Part shown: one piece after another, positions 23,790-36,530 of the stretch
Position numbering within the stretch: the first letter of the stretch is position 1
How the letters are laid out: each line of letters starts with the position of its first letter
Source: Microbacterium sp. ACRRU
Lineage (GTDB): Bacteria; Actinomycetota; Actinomycetes; Actinomycetales; Microbacteriaceae
NCBI RefSeq assembly: GCF_022346945.1
Contig: NZ_JAKRNI010000010.1
Coordinates: 19,874 to 83,873 of the forward strand
Reading direction: 5' to 3'
Length of the DNA stretch: 64,000 nt
The notes under the pieces: generated by a model
What the model was told of the DNA's origin: nothing
Database searches by the model: none
The model's input: only the letters and a program-made list of their open reading frames with translations
Position numbers and translations under genes: made by a program

Positions 23790-25307
23790 TTACTGAGCGG
23801 CGGCGCGCTCCAGCACGAGCTCGCGCACGCGCGCGGCGTCGGCCTGGCCCTTCATCGCCTTCATCACCGCGCCGATGACCGCGCCGGCGGCCTGCACCTT
23901 GCCGTCGCGGATCTTCGCCAGGACGTCGGGCTGCGCGGCCAGGGCGTCGTCGATCGCCGCGATCAGGGCACCGTCGTCGGAGACGACCGCGAGACCGCGG
24001 GCGTCGACGACCTCCTGCGGCGTTCCCTCACCGGCGATGACGCCCTCGAGCACCTGGCGCGCGAGCTTGTCGGTGAGCGTGCCCGCATCGACGAGCTTCT
24101 GCAGCGCCGCGACGTTCTCGGGGCTGACCAGCTCGGCGGGCTCACGCTCCTCGGCGTTGGCGATGCGGCTGATCTCGCTCATCCACCACTTGCGCGCGGC
24201 GGCCGGCGTCGCACCCGCGGCGACGGTGGCTTCGACCTCGTCCAGGAGGCCGGCGTTGACGACGCCCTGGAAGTCGATGTCGGCGAAGCCCCAGTCGGCC
24301 TTGAGCCGGCGACGACGTGCGGCCGGCGGCTCGGGCAGAGCAGCGCGCAGCTCCTCGATCAGCTCCGCCGCGGGGACGACGGGCAGCAGATCCGGCTCGG
24401 GGAAGTAGCGGTAGTCGTCGGCATCCGACTTCGGACGGCCCGGCGACGTGCGCCCCGTGTCCTCGTGCCAGTGACGCGTCTCTTGCGTGATCGTCCCGCC
24501 CGCGGCCAGGATCGCGGCCTGCCGCTGGATCTCGTACCGCACCGCGCGTTCGACCGAGCGCATGGAGTTGACGTTCTTCGTCTCGGTCCGCGTGCCGAGC
24601 TTCTCCTGACCGCGCGGACGCAGCGAGACGTTCGCGTCGCACCGGAGGTTGCCGCGCTCGAGCCGCGCCTCGGAGATACCGAGGGCGCGCACGATGTCAC
24701 GGATGGTCGCAACGTAGGCCTTCGCCAACGCCGGAGCCGAGTGCTCCGCGCCGAAGATCGGCTTCGTCACGATCTCGACGAGAGGCACGCCGGCACGGTT
24801 GTAGTCGACCAGCGAGTACTCGGCTCCCTGGATGCGGCCCGTGGACCCGCCCATGTGCGTGAGCTTGCCGGCGTCTTCTTCCATGTGCGCGCGCTCGATC
24901 GGCACGGTGACGATCGTGCCGTCCTCCAGCTCGACCTCGACGGAACCCTCGAACGCGATGGGCTCGTCGTACTGCGAGATCTGATAGTTCTTGCCGAGGT
25001 CGGGGTAGAAGTAGTTTTTTCGTGCAAAACGGCTTGACGGGGCGATCGAGCAGCCGAGCGCGAGACCCAGGCTGATCGAGGATCGGATCGCCTCTTCGTT
25101 CACGACGGGAAGTGCGCCCGGCAGACCCATGTCGACCGGGGCGACGAGCGTGTTCGGCTCGGCGCCGTGGTTCGCCTCGTTGGCCGGGTTGGGTGCGGCG
25201 GAGAACATCTTCGTCGCGGTGTTCAGTTCGACGTGGACCTCGAACCCGAGGACCGGCTCGAACAGCTCGAGCGCCTCGTCGAAGTCCATCAGCGCGTCCT
25301 TGGCCAC
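23790..25307 (-). CDS. gatB: Aspartyl/glutamyl-tRNA amidotransferase subunit B
   Basis: A 505-residue tRNA-binding subunit of the GatCAB complex that converts Glu-tRNAGln and Asp-tRNAAsn to the amide forms. [40 protein letters not shown] and the C-terminal YqeY-like tail ([16 protein letters not shown]) are diagnostic. GTG at 25307 shares one base with the TAG stop of gatA, giving tight coupling, and produces the family N-terminus ([12 protein letters not shown]). It is the last gene of gatCAB. Confidence 0.96.
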   Translation of the reverse strand: MAKDALMDFDEALELFEPVLGFEVHVELNTATKMFSAAPNPANEANHGAEPNTLVAPVDMGLPGALPVVNEEAIRSSISLGLALGCSIAPSSRFARKNYFYPDLGKNYQISQYDEPIAFEGSVEVELEDGTIVTVPIERAHMEEDAGKLTHMGGSTGRIQGAEYSLVDYNRAGVPLVEIVTKPIFGAEHSAPALAKAYVATIRDIVRALGISEARLERGNLRCDANVSLRPRGQEKLGTRTETKNVNSMRSVERAVRYEIQRQAAILAAGGTITQETRHWHEDTGRTSPGRPKSDADDYRYFPEPDLLPVVPAAELIEELRAALPEPPAARRRRLKADWGFADIDFQGVVNAGLLDEVEATVAAGATPAAARKWWMSEISRIANAEEREPAELVSPENVAALQKLVDAGTLTDKLARQVLEGVIAGEGTPQEVVDARGLAVVSDDGALIAAIDDALAAQPDVLAKIRDGKVQAAGAVIGAVMKAMKGQADAARVRELVLERAAAQ

Positions 25308-26827
25308 TAGCGCGTCGCTCCGTTCGTGAGAGAGGGGGCTCGGTCGAGAAGAGGACCGCCCCACTGGTCGACGAGCAGCGCCTCGAGCGCCGCACCGACG
25401 CGGTACAGGCGCGCGTCCTCACGCGCGGGAGCGAGGAACTGGATGCCGACCGGCAGCCCGTCCTCTTCGACGAGGCCGCTCGGGACCGAGATGCCGGGCA
25501 CGCCGGCCAGGTTCGCCGGGATCGTCGTGACGTCGTTGAGGTACATCTGCAGCGGGTCGTCGATCTTCTCGCCCAGGCGGAACGCGGTGGTCGGCGCCGA
25601 GGGGGTCGCGATGACGTCGACCTCGGCGAACGCCGCGTCGAAGTCCTGCTGGATGAGCGTGCGAACCTTCTGCGCGCTGCCGTAGTAGGCGTCGTAGTAG
25701 CCGGCCGACAGGGCGTAGGTACCGAGGATGATGCGACGCTTCACCTCGGGTCCGAAGCCCGCGTCGCGCGTGGCGGCCATGACGTTCTCGACCGTCGGCG
25801 TGCCCTGCGGGGTGACCCGGAGACCGAACCGCACCGAGTCGAACTTGGCGAGGTTGCTGGATGCCTCGGCCGGAAGGATCAGGTAGTAGGCCGCGACGCC
25901 GTACTCGAAGTGCGGGGCGCTGACCTCGACGATCTCGGCACCCTGCGCCTCCATCGCCGCCAGCGCTGCACGGAAGGACGCGGACACGCCCTTCTGGAAG
26001 CCGCTGTCGTCGAGCTCGCGGATGACGCCGACCTTGAGACCCTTCAGCACCTGCCCGGTGGCCCCCTCGCGCGCGGCCGCGGCGAACGACGGCCACGCGT
26101 CGGCGAGCGAGGTGGAGTCGTGGGGGTCGTGCCCGCCGATCACGTCGTGCAGCAGACCCGCGTCGAGCACGGTGCGGGTGACCGGACCGACCTGATCGAG
26201 GCTGGATGCCAGGGCGATCGCGCCGTACCGGCTCACTCCGCCGTAGGTGGGCTTGACCCCCACGGTCCCGGTGACGTGCGCTGGCTGGCGGATCGAGCCG
26301 CCGGTGTCGGAACCGAGGGCGAGGGGCGCCTCGAAGGCGGCGACGGCCGCGGCCGACCCTCCGCCCGAGCCGCCCGGGATGCGATCGAGGTCCCACGGGT
26401 TGCGGGTCGGGCCGTAGGCGGAGAACTCCGTCGAGGACCCCATGGCGAACTCGTCCATGTTGGTCTTGCCGAGGGGAACGAGACCCGCGGCACGAGACCG
26501 TGCGACGACGGTGGCGTCGTACGGCGACATGTACCCCTCGAGGATCTTTGATCCGCTCGTGGAGGGCATGTCGGTCGTGACCAGCACGTCCTTGACGGCC
26601 AGCGGCACGCCCGCGAGCTCGCCGAGCTCGTCGCCCGCGGCGCGACGCCGGTCGATGTCGGCCGCGACCTCGAGAGCGTGGTCGCTGACGTGGAGATAGG
26701 CGTGCACGTCACCGTCGACGGCGGCGATGCGGTCGAGGTGCGCGCGCGTCGCTTCGACGCTCGACACCTCCTTCGACGTCAGTGCGACGGCGAGGTCGGC
26801 GGCGCTCAGGCGCGTGAGATCGGTCAC
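25307..26827 (-). CDS. gatA: Aspartyl/glutamyl-tRNA amidotransferase subunit A
   Basis: A 506-residue amidase-signature subunit that frees ammonia from glutamine. The catalytic Lys sits in [10 protein letters not shown], and the Gly/Ser-rich signature [13 protein letters not shown] plus [12 protein letters not shown] carries the cis-Ser and Ser nucleophile. The start overlaps the gatC stop by 4 nt (ATGA). Confidence 0.97.
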   Translation of the reverse strand: MTDLTRLSAADLAVALTSKEVSSVEATRAHLDRIAAVDGDVHAYLHVSDHALEVAADIDRRRAAGDELGELAGVPLAVKDVLVTTDMPSTSGSKILEGYMSPYDATVVARSRAAGLVPLGKTNMDEFAMGSSTEFSAYGPTRNPWDLDRIPGGSGGGSAAAVAAFEAPLALGSDTGGSIRQPAHVTGTVGVKPTYGGVSRYGAIALASSLDQVGPVTRTVLDAGLLHDVIGGHDPHDSTSLADAWPSFAAAAREGATGQVLKGLKVGVIRELDDSGFQKGVSASFRAALAAMEAQGAEIVEVSAPHFEYGVAAYYLILPAEASSNLAKFDSVRFGLRVTPQGTPTVENVMAATRDAGFGPEVKRRIILGTYALSAGYYDAYYGSAQKVRTLIQQDFDAAFAEVDVIATPSAPTTAFRLGEKIDDPLQMYLNDVTTIPANLAGVPGISVPSGLVEEDGLPVGIQFLAPAREDARLYRVGAALEALLVDQWGGPLLDRAPSLTNGATR

Positions 26828-27123
26828 TGCTCCTCCCCCAGGATCGCGGTGACGCGGAACCGTCCGTCGGCCTGATCGGGCGCGTTCTGCAGCGCCTGGT
26901 CGCGCGTGAGCGTGTCGCCCACGACGTCGGGGCGAAAGACATTCTGCAGCGGGATCGGGTGGCTCGTCGCGACGACGTCGGGCGTGGCCACCTCGGACAC
27001 CTTCGCGATGTTGTCGACGATGGCATCCAGCTGCCCGGTGAGGCTCTGCACCTCTTCGTCGCTCAACTGGATCCGAGCGAGCACACCGAGATGGCGCACG
27101 AGTTCAGGGGTGATTTCAGACAC
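26824..27123 (-). CDS. gatC: Aspartyl/glutamyl-tRNA amidotransferase subunit C
   Basis: A 99-residue subunit that wraps around GatA and stabilises its fold. [35 protein letters not shown] is the typical N-terminal helical hairpin. The GTG start at 27123 lies 6 nt after TAGACT, so the gatCAB mRNA is probably leaderless. Confidence 0.95.
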   Translation of the reverse strand: MSEITPELVRHLGVLARIQLSDEEVQSLTGQLDAIVDNIAKVSEVATPDVVATSHPIPLQNVFRPDVVGDTLTRDQALQNAPDQADGRFRVTAILGEEQ

Positions 27124-27129
27124 CCGGCA

Positions 27130-27135
27130 AGTCTA
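27130..27135 (-). promoter_or_regulatory. Leaderless-type -10 element for gatCAB
   Basis: TAGACT on the minus strand, 6-nt spacer, GTG at 27123. Back to back with the acyl-CoA ligase promoter. Confidence 0.55.
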
Positions 27136-27171
27136 GTTCGCGCCCACCGCGCGCCGAGACCGGCCCCGCCC

Positions 27172-27177
27172 TACGCT
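27172..27177 (+). promoter_or_regulatory. Leaderless-type -10 element for acyl-CoA ligase
   Basis: TACGCT, 6-nt spacer (ggaacg), GTG at 27184. Confidence 0.5.
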
Positions 27178-27183
27178 GGAACG

Positions 27184-28872
27184 GTGACGAGCTTCGACCC
27201 GCCTCGCCCCTGGACCGCCAGCTACGCCGCCGGAGTACCGGAGGATCTCGACCCGCAGACGGGATCGCTCGTCGACATCCTCGACGCCTCGACACGGGAT
27301 TACCCCGATGCCCCCGCCCTGGAGTTCTTCGGCCGCGAGACCACTTATGCCCAGCTGTCGTCGGAGGTCTCACGGGTCGCGGCCGCCCTGACCGCGCACG
27401 GGGTACGCGCCGGAGACCCGGTGGCGATCGTGCTGCCCAACTGCCCGCAGCACATCGTCGCCTTCTACGCCGTGCTGCGGCTCGGGGCCGTCGTCGTGGA
27501 GCACAACCCGCTCTACACCCCGCGCGAGCTGCGCAAACAGTTTGAAGACCACGGAGCGAAGCACGCGATCGTGTGGAGCAAGGTCGTGAAGACCGTGCAG
27601 GAGTTCCCCGCCGACCTCCGCGTGAACACCCTCGTGTCGGTCGATGTGACCCGGGCCATGCCGGTGCGCATGCGCCTCGCTCTCCGCCTCCCCATCGCCA
27701 AGGCCCGCGAGGCGCGCGCCGCGCTCACGGAGAAGACCACGGATGCCACACCGTGGGCCGAACTCGTCCGCCACGACCCGCTGCCGGATGCGCATCCGCG
27801 CCCGTCGACCGCCGACCTGGCGATCATCCAGTACACCAGCGGCACGACGGGCACCCCCAAGGGCGCGATGCTGACACACGCGAACCTGCTCGCCAATGCG
27901 GCGCAAGCCCGGGCCTGGGTGCCCTCCATCGTGCGCGGGGAGGGCTGCGTGGTCTACGCGGTGCTGCCGATGTTCCACGCGTACGGCCTGACCCTATGCC
28001 TCACCTTCGCGATGTCGATGGGGGCGCGCCTCGTGCTGTTCCCCAAGTTCGACCCCGACCTCGTCCTCGCGGTCACGAAGCGGCATCCCGCGACGTTCCT
28101 GCCGCTCGTGCCGCCGATCGCGGAACGTCTGCTCGCGGCCGCCGAGGCGCAGGGCGTCTCGCTCGCCGGCACCGACATCGCCATCTCGGGCGCCATGGCA
28201 CTCCCCCACGACCTGGTGGTGCCGTTCGAGAAGGCCACCGGTGGTTACCTCGTCGAGGGCTACGGCTTGAGCGAGTGCTCCCCGGTGCTCATGGCCAACC
28301 CCGTCGCGGAGAACCGCGTGCCGGGGACCGTCGGACTCCCCCTGCCGGGCACCGAGTGCCGCGTCGTCGACCCCGACGACCCGCACTCCGACGTCGAGCC
28401 CGGAGGGCGCGGCGAGCTGGTCGTCCGCGGCCCGCAGGTCTTCTCCGGCTACTACGGCAAACCCGAAGAGACCGAAGCGGTGTTCGTGGACGGCTGGTTC
28501 CGGACCGGCGACATCGTCACGATCGATGAGGACGGTTTCGTCCGTATCGTCGACCGCATCAAAGAACTGATCATCACCGGCGGCTTCAACGTGGCACCCA
28601 CCGAGGTCGAGAACGTGCTGCGGCAGCACCCGTCCGTCGCCGATGTCGCGGTGGTCGGTGTGCCCAGCGATCATTCCGGCGAGGAGGTCGTGGCCGCGGT
28701 GGTCGCCGCCGAGGGGTCGACCGTCGACCCGGACGAGGTGCGCGCGTTCGCTCGCGGCATCCTGACCCCGTACAAAGTGCCGCGTCGCGTCGTCGTCGTC
28801 GATGAACTCCCCAAATCGCTCATCGGCAAAGTCCTTCGACGTCAGGTGAAGGAACGTCTCCTCGCCGAGTGA
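27184..28872 (+). CDS. fadD: Long-chain fatty-acid–CoA ligase (AMP-forming)
   Basis: A 562-residue ANL-superfamily enzyme that adenylates a fatty acid and transfers it to CoA. P-loop YTSGTTGTPKGAM is present, followed by GYGLSECSPVLMANP (A5 motif), WFRTGDIV (A7) and the catalytic Lys near the end in SLIGKVLRRQ (A10). No membrane anchor is evident. GTG at 27184 suits both the family N-terminus and the promoter spacing. It is monocistronic and divergent from gatC. Chain length is unknown. Confidence 0.9.
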   Translation: MTSFDPPRPWTASYAAGVPEDLDPQTGSLVDILDASTRDYPDAPALEFFGRETTYAQLSSEVSRVAAALTAHGVRAGDPVAIVLPNCPQHIVAFYAVLRLGAVVVEHNPLYTPRELRKQFEDHGAKHAIVWSKVVKTVQEFPADLRVNTLVSVDVTRAMPVRMRLALRLPIAKAREARAALTEKTTDATPWAELVRHDPLPDAHPRPSTADLAIIQYTSGTTGTPKGAMLTHANLLANAAQARAWVPSIVRGEGCVVYAVLPMFHAYGLTLCLTFAMSMGARLVLFPKFDPDLVLAVTKRHPATFLPLVPPIAERLLAAAEAQGVSLAGTDIAISGAMALPHDLVVPFEKATGGYLVEGYGLSECSPVLMANPVAENRVPGTVGLPLPGTECRVVDPDDPHSDVEPGGRGELVVRGPQVFSGYYGKPEETEAVFVDGWFRTGDIVTIDEDGFVRIVDRIKELIITGGFNVAPTEVENVLRQHPSVADVAVVGVPSDHSGEEVVAAVVAAEGSTVDPDEVRAFARGILTPYKVPRRVVVVDELPKSLIGKVLRRQVKERLLAE

Positions 28873-28995
28873 CCTCCCCTGCCCCATCGCGCCCCTCCCG
28901 CGCAAGGGGGGAAGCGTTTCGGCGAGCGGCGCCGCGCCCTCGATACGTTGATCGCGGGGCCGTACCGGGCCCCGACAGAACCCTGGGGGCACCAC

Positions 28996-29475
28996 ATGAA
29001 GACCACCCGCACACCCTTCGCTCTGGTCGCTGCCGCGACGCTCCTCGCGCTCGCGGGCTGTTCCGGAGCGGGCTCGTCCACGAGCGCCGACGACAGCGCC
29101 GCGCCGAGTCAGGCGGCGGCGAGCTCACCGGCGGCGACCGCGACCGTCACGGAGCAGTCGAAGGACGACGCGTGCGAGATCATCCGCGCATCCTTCACGG
29201 ACGTGTCCCAAGCGAGCAGCACGATCAGCTCCTCAGACCCGCAGGCCGCCCTCGCCACGTTCGAAGAACTCGCGACGAAGGTGCAGAACGACTTCTCGGG
29301 CATCACGAACGAAGAGATCGCACCTCTCGCGCAGAACGCGAGCGACACGCTTCGCACTTACTCGACGTTCCTCCAGGAGGTCGCCGCCGATCCGAACAAG
29401 GCCAGCGAGCTGGGCCCGCAGGTCACCGCGCTGCAGGACAGCTTCACTGCCGCGGGCGAGGCCTGCGAGGGCTGA
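28996..29475 (+). CDS. Putative lipoprotein
   Basis: A 159-residue secreted lipoprotein: short basic start (MKTTRTP), hydrophobic core, lipobox L-A-G-C around residue 22, then a Ser/Ala-rich linker. The mature domain is a predicted helical bundle (DDACEIIRASFTDVSQASSTI and TFEELATKVQNDF) with two cysteines that could pair. No named family recognised. A GGGGG tract precedes the ATG; TACGTT at 28945–28950 may be a -10 with a leader of about 40 nt. Confidence 0.78.
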   Translation: MKTTRTPFALVAAATLLALAGCSGAGSSTSADDSAAPSQAAASSPAATATVTEQSKDDACEIIRASFTDVSQASSTISSSDPQAALATFEELATKVQNDFSGITNEEIAPLAQNASDTLRTYSTFLQEVAADPNKASELGPQVTALQDSFTAAGEACEG

Positions 29476-29490
29476 CACCGGATCGACCGA

Positions 29491-29524
29491 CGAGCGGGGC
29501 GGGGCTTCGGCCTCGCCCCGCTCG
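29491..29524. terminator. Bidirectional terminator between lipoprotein and ligA
   Basis: Eleven-bp stem CGAGCGGGGCG with complement and a loop containing cttcgg, between convergent genes. Confidence 0.7.
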
Positions 29525-29527
29525 TCG

Positions 29528-31948
<2,421 letters not shown>

Positions 31949-32017
31949 GGGAGCGGCTCCGACATCGCCCGCGGGGTTGCGAGGCGCCTCCGCCGGAGAC
32001 GCGCGGACCGACGGTCG

Positions 32018-33115
32018 TCAGGCGTCGACCGGAACCGCCGACACCGTACGCGCGATCGTGAACTGCCCGATGACCCGGGTGCCGTCGTAGAGGACGGCCG
32101 TCTGCCCCGGCGCCACGCCGTCGAAGGGCTCATCGGGACGCACCGTGAGCACGCCGTCCTGCACAGTCGCGGTGGCGGGGACCGGGTCGGCGTGCGCGCG
32201 GATCTGCGCGTGACAGGAGAATTCGGATGCCTCGGGGGCACGACCGGCCCAGGTGAAACGATCCCCGGCGATCTCGGCGCACGCCAGCGCCTCCTTCGGA
32301 CCGACGACCACCGTGTTGTTCACCGGGCGCACCTCGAGGACGAAGCGCGGCTTGCCGTCCGGCGCGGGCACGCCGAGCTGAAGACCGCGGCGCTGCCCGA
32401 CGGTGAACGCGTGGGCCCCTTCGTGACGACCGACGACGGCGCCGGAGCGGTCGAGGATCTCGCCGGTCTCCGCGCCCACGCGGTCGGCCAGCCAGCCTCG
32501 CGTGTCGCCGTCCGGGATGAAGCAGATGTCGTGGCTGTCGGGCTTCTGCGCGACCGACAAACCGCGCTCCTCCGCCTCGGCACGGACGACGGCCTTGGAC
32601 GGGGTCGATCCGAGCGGGAAGTACGTGTGCGCGAGCTGCGCGGCCGTGAGCACCCCGAGCACGTACGACTGGTCCTTCGCGGCATCGGAGGCCCGGTGCA
32701 GCTCACGCCCCGCGGGAGTGTCCACGAGCGTGGCGTAGTGCCCCGTGCAGACGGCGTCGAAGCCGAGCTCGAGCGCCCGCTCCAGGAGAGCGGCGAACTT
32801 GATCTTCTCGTTGCACCGCATGCACGGGTTCGGCGTGCGACCGGCGCGGTACTCGGACACGAAGTCCTCGATCACGTCGTCTCGGAACCGCTCCGAGAAG
32901 TCCCATACGTAGAAGGGGATGCCGAGTTTGTCGGCCGCCCGCCGGGCGTCCATCGCGTCCTCGATGGTGCAGCACCCGCGGCTTCCCGCGCGCAGCGTGC
33001 CGCCCGCGCGCGAAAGGGCCAGGTGCACCCCGACGACGTCGTGCCCCGCCTCGACCGCGCGCGCCGCGGCCACTGCGGAGTCGACGCCACCGCTCATCGC
33101 CGCAAGAACTCGCAT
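32018..33115 (-). CDS. mnmA: tRNA-specific 2-thiouridylase
   Basis: A 365-residue PP-loop enzyme that thiolates U34 of tRNA-Lys, -Glu and -Gln. The ATP-binding SGGVDS lies at 8–13, the first catalytic Cys98 in NPCMRCN, and the partner cysteine in [10 protein letters not shown] near residue 300. The C-terminal beta-barrel binds tRNA. TAGACT ends 6 nt before the ATG at 33115. The gene for a NifS-like cysteine desulfurase ends 9 nt upstream, consistent with a dedicated sulfur donor. Confidence 0.96.
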   Translation of the reverse strand: MRVLAAMSGGVDSAVAAARAVEAGHDVVGVHLALSRAGGTLRAGSRGCCTIEDAMDARRAADKLGIPFYVWDFSERFRDDVIEDFVSEYRAGRTPNPCMRCNEKIKFAALLERALELGFDAVCTGHYATLVDTPAGRELHRASDAAKDQSYVLGVLTAAQLAHTYFPLGSTPSKAVVRAEAEERGLSVAQKPDSHDICFIPDGDTRGWLADRVGAETGEILDRSGAVVGRHEGAHAFTVGQRRGLQLGVPAPDGKPRFVLEVRPVNNTVVVGPKEALACAEIAGDRFTWAGRAPEASEFSCHAQIRAHADPVPATATVQDGVLTVRPDEPFDGVAPGQTAVLYDGTRVIGQFTIARTVSAVPVDA

Positions 33116-33121
33116 CGTCCC

Positions 33122-33127
33122 AGTCTA
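33122..33127 (-). promoter_or_regulatory. Leaderless-type -10 element for mnmA, overlapping the desulfurase stop
   Basis: TAGACT, 6-nt spacer, ATG at 33115. The hexamer overlaps the stop codon of the upstream desulfurase gene, so mnmA may have its own internal promoter. Confidence 0.5.
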
Positions 33128-34309
33128 CGAAGCGCTCGCTGAACGGGCACCGGATGCCACGGCCCGTTCGTACGCCGACGGGAGGGCGGCCAGAACCGCC
33201 TCGATGTCCGCCTCCGTGGAGGTGTGCCCGAGCGAGAAGCGCAGCACCGAACGCGCGGCGCGGTCATCGAGCCCGAGGGCGAGGACGACGTGCGACGGCT
33301 CGGCGACCCCCGCCTGGCACGCCGACCCGGTGGACACCGCGATCCCCGCCATGTCCAGCAGGAACAGCAGCGTCTCGCCCGCGGCATCCGGGAACAGGAT
33401 GTGCGCGTTGCCCGGGAGCCGGTCCTCGGGATCGCCCAGCAGTCGCGCCATCGGGATCGAAGTCAGGATGCCGTGCACCAGCCGCTCCTGCAGCGCGCGC
33501 AGCCGCGCGGCCTCGCGCTCGCGCTGAGCCTCCGCGGCCGTGGCCGCCGCCGCGAACGCGGCCGCCCCCGCGACGTCTTGCGTGCCCGCGCGCAGTCCGC
33601 GCTGCTGGCCGCCCCCATGGAGGAGCGGTGTCATGCGCGCATGGCGTGACACCACCGCCGCGCCGACACCGACCGGTCCCCCGACCTTGTGGGCCGACAC
33701 CGACAGCGCCACCAGGCCCGAGGAAGAGGATACCGATCCTCGCCACGCCGCGAAGTCGACGTCGATGTGCCCGAGCGCCGACACCGCGTCGAGATGCAGC
33801 GGCACACTCGCCTCGGCCGCGGCGTGCGCCAGGCCGGCGGCATCCTGCACCGTGCCGACCTCGTTGTTGGCCACCAGCGCCGTAGCGAGCGCGGATCCGG
33901 AAAGCGCGGCCGAGAAGTCGTCGATCGGGATGCGGCCGAGCGCGTCGAGTCCGACGGGGCGCACCGCGGCGCCCGCGTGAGCGGTCAGCCAGCCCACGGT
34001 GTCGAGCGTGGCGTGGTGCTCGCCGTCCGGCAGCACGAGGGCTTCCGCCGAGTCGGAGCGAGACCACCACAACCCCTTGAGCGCCAGATTCGTCGCCTCT
34101 GTGCCCCCGGAGGTGAGGACGACCTCGATGGGCTGACATCCCAGCACCTCGGCCAGACGTTCGCGTGCATCTTCGAGGAGTCGCCGCGCCGACTGCCCGG
34201 CACCGTGGATGGACGAGGGATTGCCGAGCACCTCATGGGCGGCGAGCCAGGCGTCCCGTGCTTCGGGTCGAAGCGGAGTCGTGGCCGCATGATCGAGATA
34301 GACGGTCAT
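33125..34309 (-). CDS. Cysteine desulfurase (NifS/IscS-like)
   Basis: A 394-residue PLP enzyme that takes sulfur from cysteine as a persulfide. YLDHAATTP starts the fold, HH (residues 98–99) contact PLP, Lys208 (SAHKVGG) binds the cofactor, and Cys331 (STGSACQAG) is the persulfide carrier on the flexible loop. ATG at 34309 has GGGGAGG upstream. Its position directly before mnmA suggests it feeds tRNA thiolation rather than Fe-S assembly, since no isc or suf genes are adjacent. Confidence 0.93.
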   Translation of the reverse strand: MTVYLDHAATTPLRPEARDAWLAAHEVLGNPSSIHGAGQSARRLLEDARERLAEVLGCQPIEVVLTSGGTEATNLALKGLWWSRSDSAEALVLPDGEHHATLDTVGWLTAHAGAAVRPVGLDALGRIPIDDFSAALSGSALATALVANNEVGTVQDAAGLAHAAAEASVPLHLDAVSALGHIDVDFAAWRGSVSSSSGLVALSVSAHKVGGPVGVGAAVVSRHARMTPLLHGGGQQRGLRAGTQDVAGAAAFAAAATAAEAQREREAARLRALQERLVHGILTSIPMARLLGDPEDRLPGNAHILFPDAAGETLLFLLDMAGIAVSTGSACQAGVAEPSHVVLALGLDDRAARSVLRFSLGHTSTEADIEAVLAALPSAYERAVASGARSASAS

Positions 34310-34342
34310 GCACCCTCCCCGCGTCCCGGATATGTCCTTCAC

Positions 34343-34348
34343 TACCCT
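34343..34348 (+). promoter_or_regulatory. Leaderless-type -10 element for glgX
   Basis: TACCCT, 7-nt spacer, ATG at 34356. Confidence 0.5.
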
Positions 34349-34355
34349 AGGACGC

Positions 34356-36446
34356 ATGGTCCCACCCGAAGCGGCCGCGTCCTCGCGCCCTGCCCTGCTC
34401 ACGTCGACTCTCGACGACCTCGGCGTGCGGCTGGGCCCCGACGGCGGGACTCTGCGGGTCTGGTCGGCCCACGCCGACACCATGCAGCTCGTGGTCTTCG
34501 ACGACGTCGACCTGGACTGGGCCGTCGAGACCCTGCCCATGACCCCCACCGGCGGCGGCGTGTTCGAGGCATCCACGCCACTGCTCCGCCCGGGCGCACG
34601 CTACGCGATCCGGGTCGGTGGGCCGCACGGCCCGGGGAACACCTTCAACCCCGCCTCCCTCCTTATCGAGCCGTACTCCCGCGGGCTCGTCTCGGGCGGG
34701 TTCGGCGACTGGCGATCGGTCGTCATCGACGGGTCCTTCGACTGGGGTGGAGTCGGCAAGCCGCGGATCCCGATGGACCGCACGGTCATCTACGAGGGAC
34801 ACGTGAAGGGCCTGACCAAGCGGCATCCGCTGGTCCCGCCGGCGCTGCACGGAACGTACGCCGGGCTCGCGCACCCCGCCATGATCGAGCATCTCCTCTC
34901 TCTGGGCGTGACGAGCGTGGAGCTCCTGCCGGTCCACGCGTTCGCCACAGAACCCCGGCTGCTGCAGCTCGGACTGAGCAACTACTGGGGGTACAACTCC
35001 GTCAACTTCTTCACACCCCACGCCCCCTACGCGACGGCCGCGAGCCGGGCTGAGGGACCGGAGGCGGTCCTTCGGGAGTTCAAGGGCATGGTGAAGCTGT
35101 TGCACGAAGCGGGCCTCGAGGTGATCCTCGACGTCGTCTACAACCACACCGCGGAGGAGGGGATCGGCGGGCCCCGCACGAGTCTGCGCGGGATCGACAA
35201 CCGCTCCTACTACCGTCAGACCGACGACGGCGTCTACATCGACGAGACCGGCTGCGGCAACGCCGTCAACACCGCCACGGATGCCGCGGCTCGCCTCGTC
35301 CTGGACTCGCTGCGGTACTGGGCGAACGACGTGCAGGTCGACGGGTTCCGGTTCGACCTCGCCGTGACACTCGGTCGCGACGCGACCCACTCCTTCACCC
35401 CGGATCACCCGCTGCTGCGCGCGATCCGCGACGACGACGCGCTGTCGGACGTCAAGCTGATCGCCGAGCCGTGGGACATCGGGATGGGGGGCTGGCAGAC
35501 CGGCAGCTTCGGTGAGGGATGGCACGAGTGGAACGACCGCTACCGCGATCGCGTGCGCAACTTCTGGCTGAGCGATGTCGACTACGCCCGCCGCGCCAGC
35601 ACCGCCCCGGTCGGCATCGGGGGCTTCGCCACCCGCTTGGCGGGGTCGTCGAACACCTTCTCCGATGAGCGCGGCCCGCTCGCGAGCGTCAACTTCGTCA
35701 CCGCGCACGACGGGTTCACTCTGCGCGACCTGGTCTCGTACGACGTCAAGCACAACTTCGGCAACGGCGAACAGAACCGCGACGGCGCCGAGACGAACCG
35801 GTCGTACAACCACGGCGCCGAGGGCAAGACCGACGACCCCGGCATCCTCGCCACGCGCCGGAAGGCGATGCGCAACCTGATGGGGACTCTGCTGCTCTCG
35901 GCGGGCGTGCCGATGATCACCGCCGGCGACGAGATGGGCCGCACGCAGCGCGGCAACAACAACGCGTACTGCCATGACTCGCCGCTGACCTGGCTCTCCT
36001 GGGATCTCGCGCCCTGGCAGCACGACCTCCTCGCCCACACCCGCCGACTGCTGGCCCTGCGCCGAGAGAACCCGGCGTTGCGCCCCGTCCGTTTCGCCCG
36101 TCTCGGCGAACGCATCCCGTCCGCCTCGGTCATGGAGTGGTTCGACGAGAACGGCGCGACCATGTCGAGCGAACGGTGGACCAATCCCTCGCACCGGACG
36201 CTGCAGTATCTGGCGACGTCCACACCCGAGCACGAGGAGCTCAACCGGATCCTGCTCATCGTGCACGGAAACGAGAGCCCGGTCGATGTGACGCTGCCGG
36301 CCCTCGAGGACGAGGGCGAGTATGTGGAGCTGTGGTCCAGCGCGGACGAGGCGCCCTCCGACGACTCGCCCCGTTTCTCGCCCGGTGACACGGTCGCGCT
36401 CTCGGGGACCTCGATGCGTCTCTTCCGCGTCGAACCGGGCGGCTGA
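34356..36446 (+). CDS. glgX: Glycogen debranching enzyme (GH13_11)
   Basis: A 696-residue alpha-1,6-glucosidase/isoamylase-type enzyme that trims short branches from limit dextrin. An N-terminal CBM48-like domain (residues 20–115) precedes the barrel. NYWGYNSVNFF and DVVYNHTAE are conserved; the nucleophile is about Asp334 in GFRFDLAVTLGRD and the acid/base about Glu371 in LIAEPWDIG, with the third Asp in TAHDGFTL. The in-frame ATG at 34308 is rejected because it precedes the promoter. It begins a glgX–glgE–glgB glucan cluster. Confidence 0.94.
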   Translation: MVPPEAAASSRPALLTSTLDDLGVRLGPDGGTLRVWSAHADTMQLVVFDDVDLDWAVETLPMTPTGGGVFEASTPLLRPGARYAIRVGGPHGPGNTFNPASLLIEPYSRGLVSGGFGDWRSVVIDGSFDWGGVGKPRIPMDRTVIYEGHVKGLTKRHPLVPPALHGTYAGLAHPAMIEHLLSLGVTSVELLPVHAFATEPRLLQLGLSNYWGYNSVNFFTPHAPYATAASRAEGPEAVLREFKGMVKLLHEAGLEVILDVVYNHTAEEGIGGPRTSLRGIDNRSYYRQTDDGVYIDETGCGNAVNTATDAAARLVLDSLRYWANDVQVDGFRFDLAVTLGRDATHSFTPDHPLLRAIRDDDALSDVKLIAEPWDIGMGGWQTGSFGEGWHEWNDRYRDRVRNFWLSDVDYARRASTAPVGIGGFATRLAGSSNTFSDERGPLASVNFVTAHDGFTLRDLVSYDVKHNFGNGEQNRDGAETNRSYNHGAEGKTDDPGILATRRKAMRNLMGTLLLSAGVPMITAGDEMGRTQRGNNNAYCHDSPLTWLSWDLAPWQHDLLAHTRRLLALRRENPALRPVRFARLGERIPSASVMEWFDENGATMSSERWTNPSHRTLQYLATSTPEHEELNRILLIVHGNESPVDVTLPALEDEGEYVELWSSADEAPSDDSPRFSPGDTVALSGTSMRLFRVEPGG

Positions 36447-36518
36447 GGCGCCGTCGTTCACGCGGAGCGTCCTGTCAAGGCCCCGGGCAAGCCCTGCGGG
36501 AACCCCGTCCGCCCACGA

Positions 36519-36524
36519 TAGGTT
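36519..36524 (+). promoter_or_regulatory. Leaderless-type -10 element for glgE-glgB
   Basis: TAGGTT, 6-nt spacer (cggacg), GTG at 36531. Confidence 0.5.
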
Positions 36525-36530
36525 CGGACG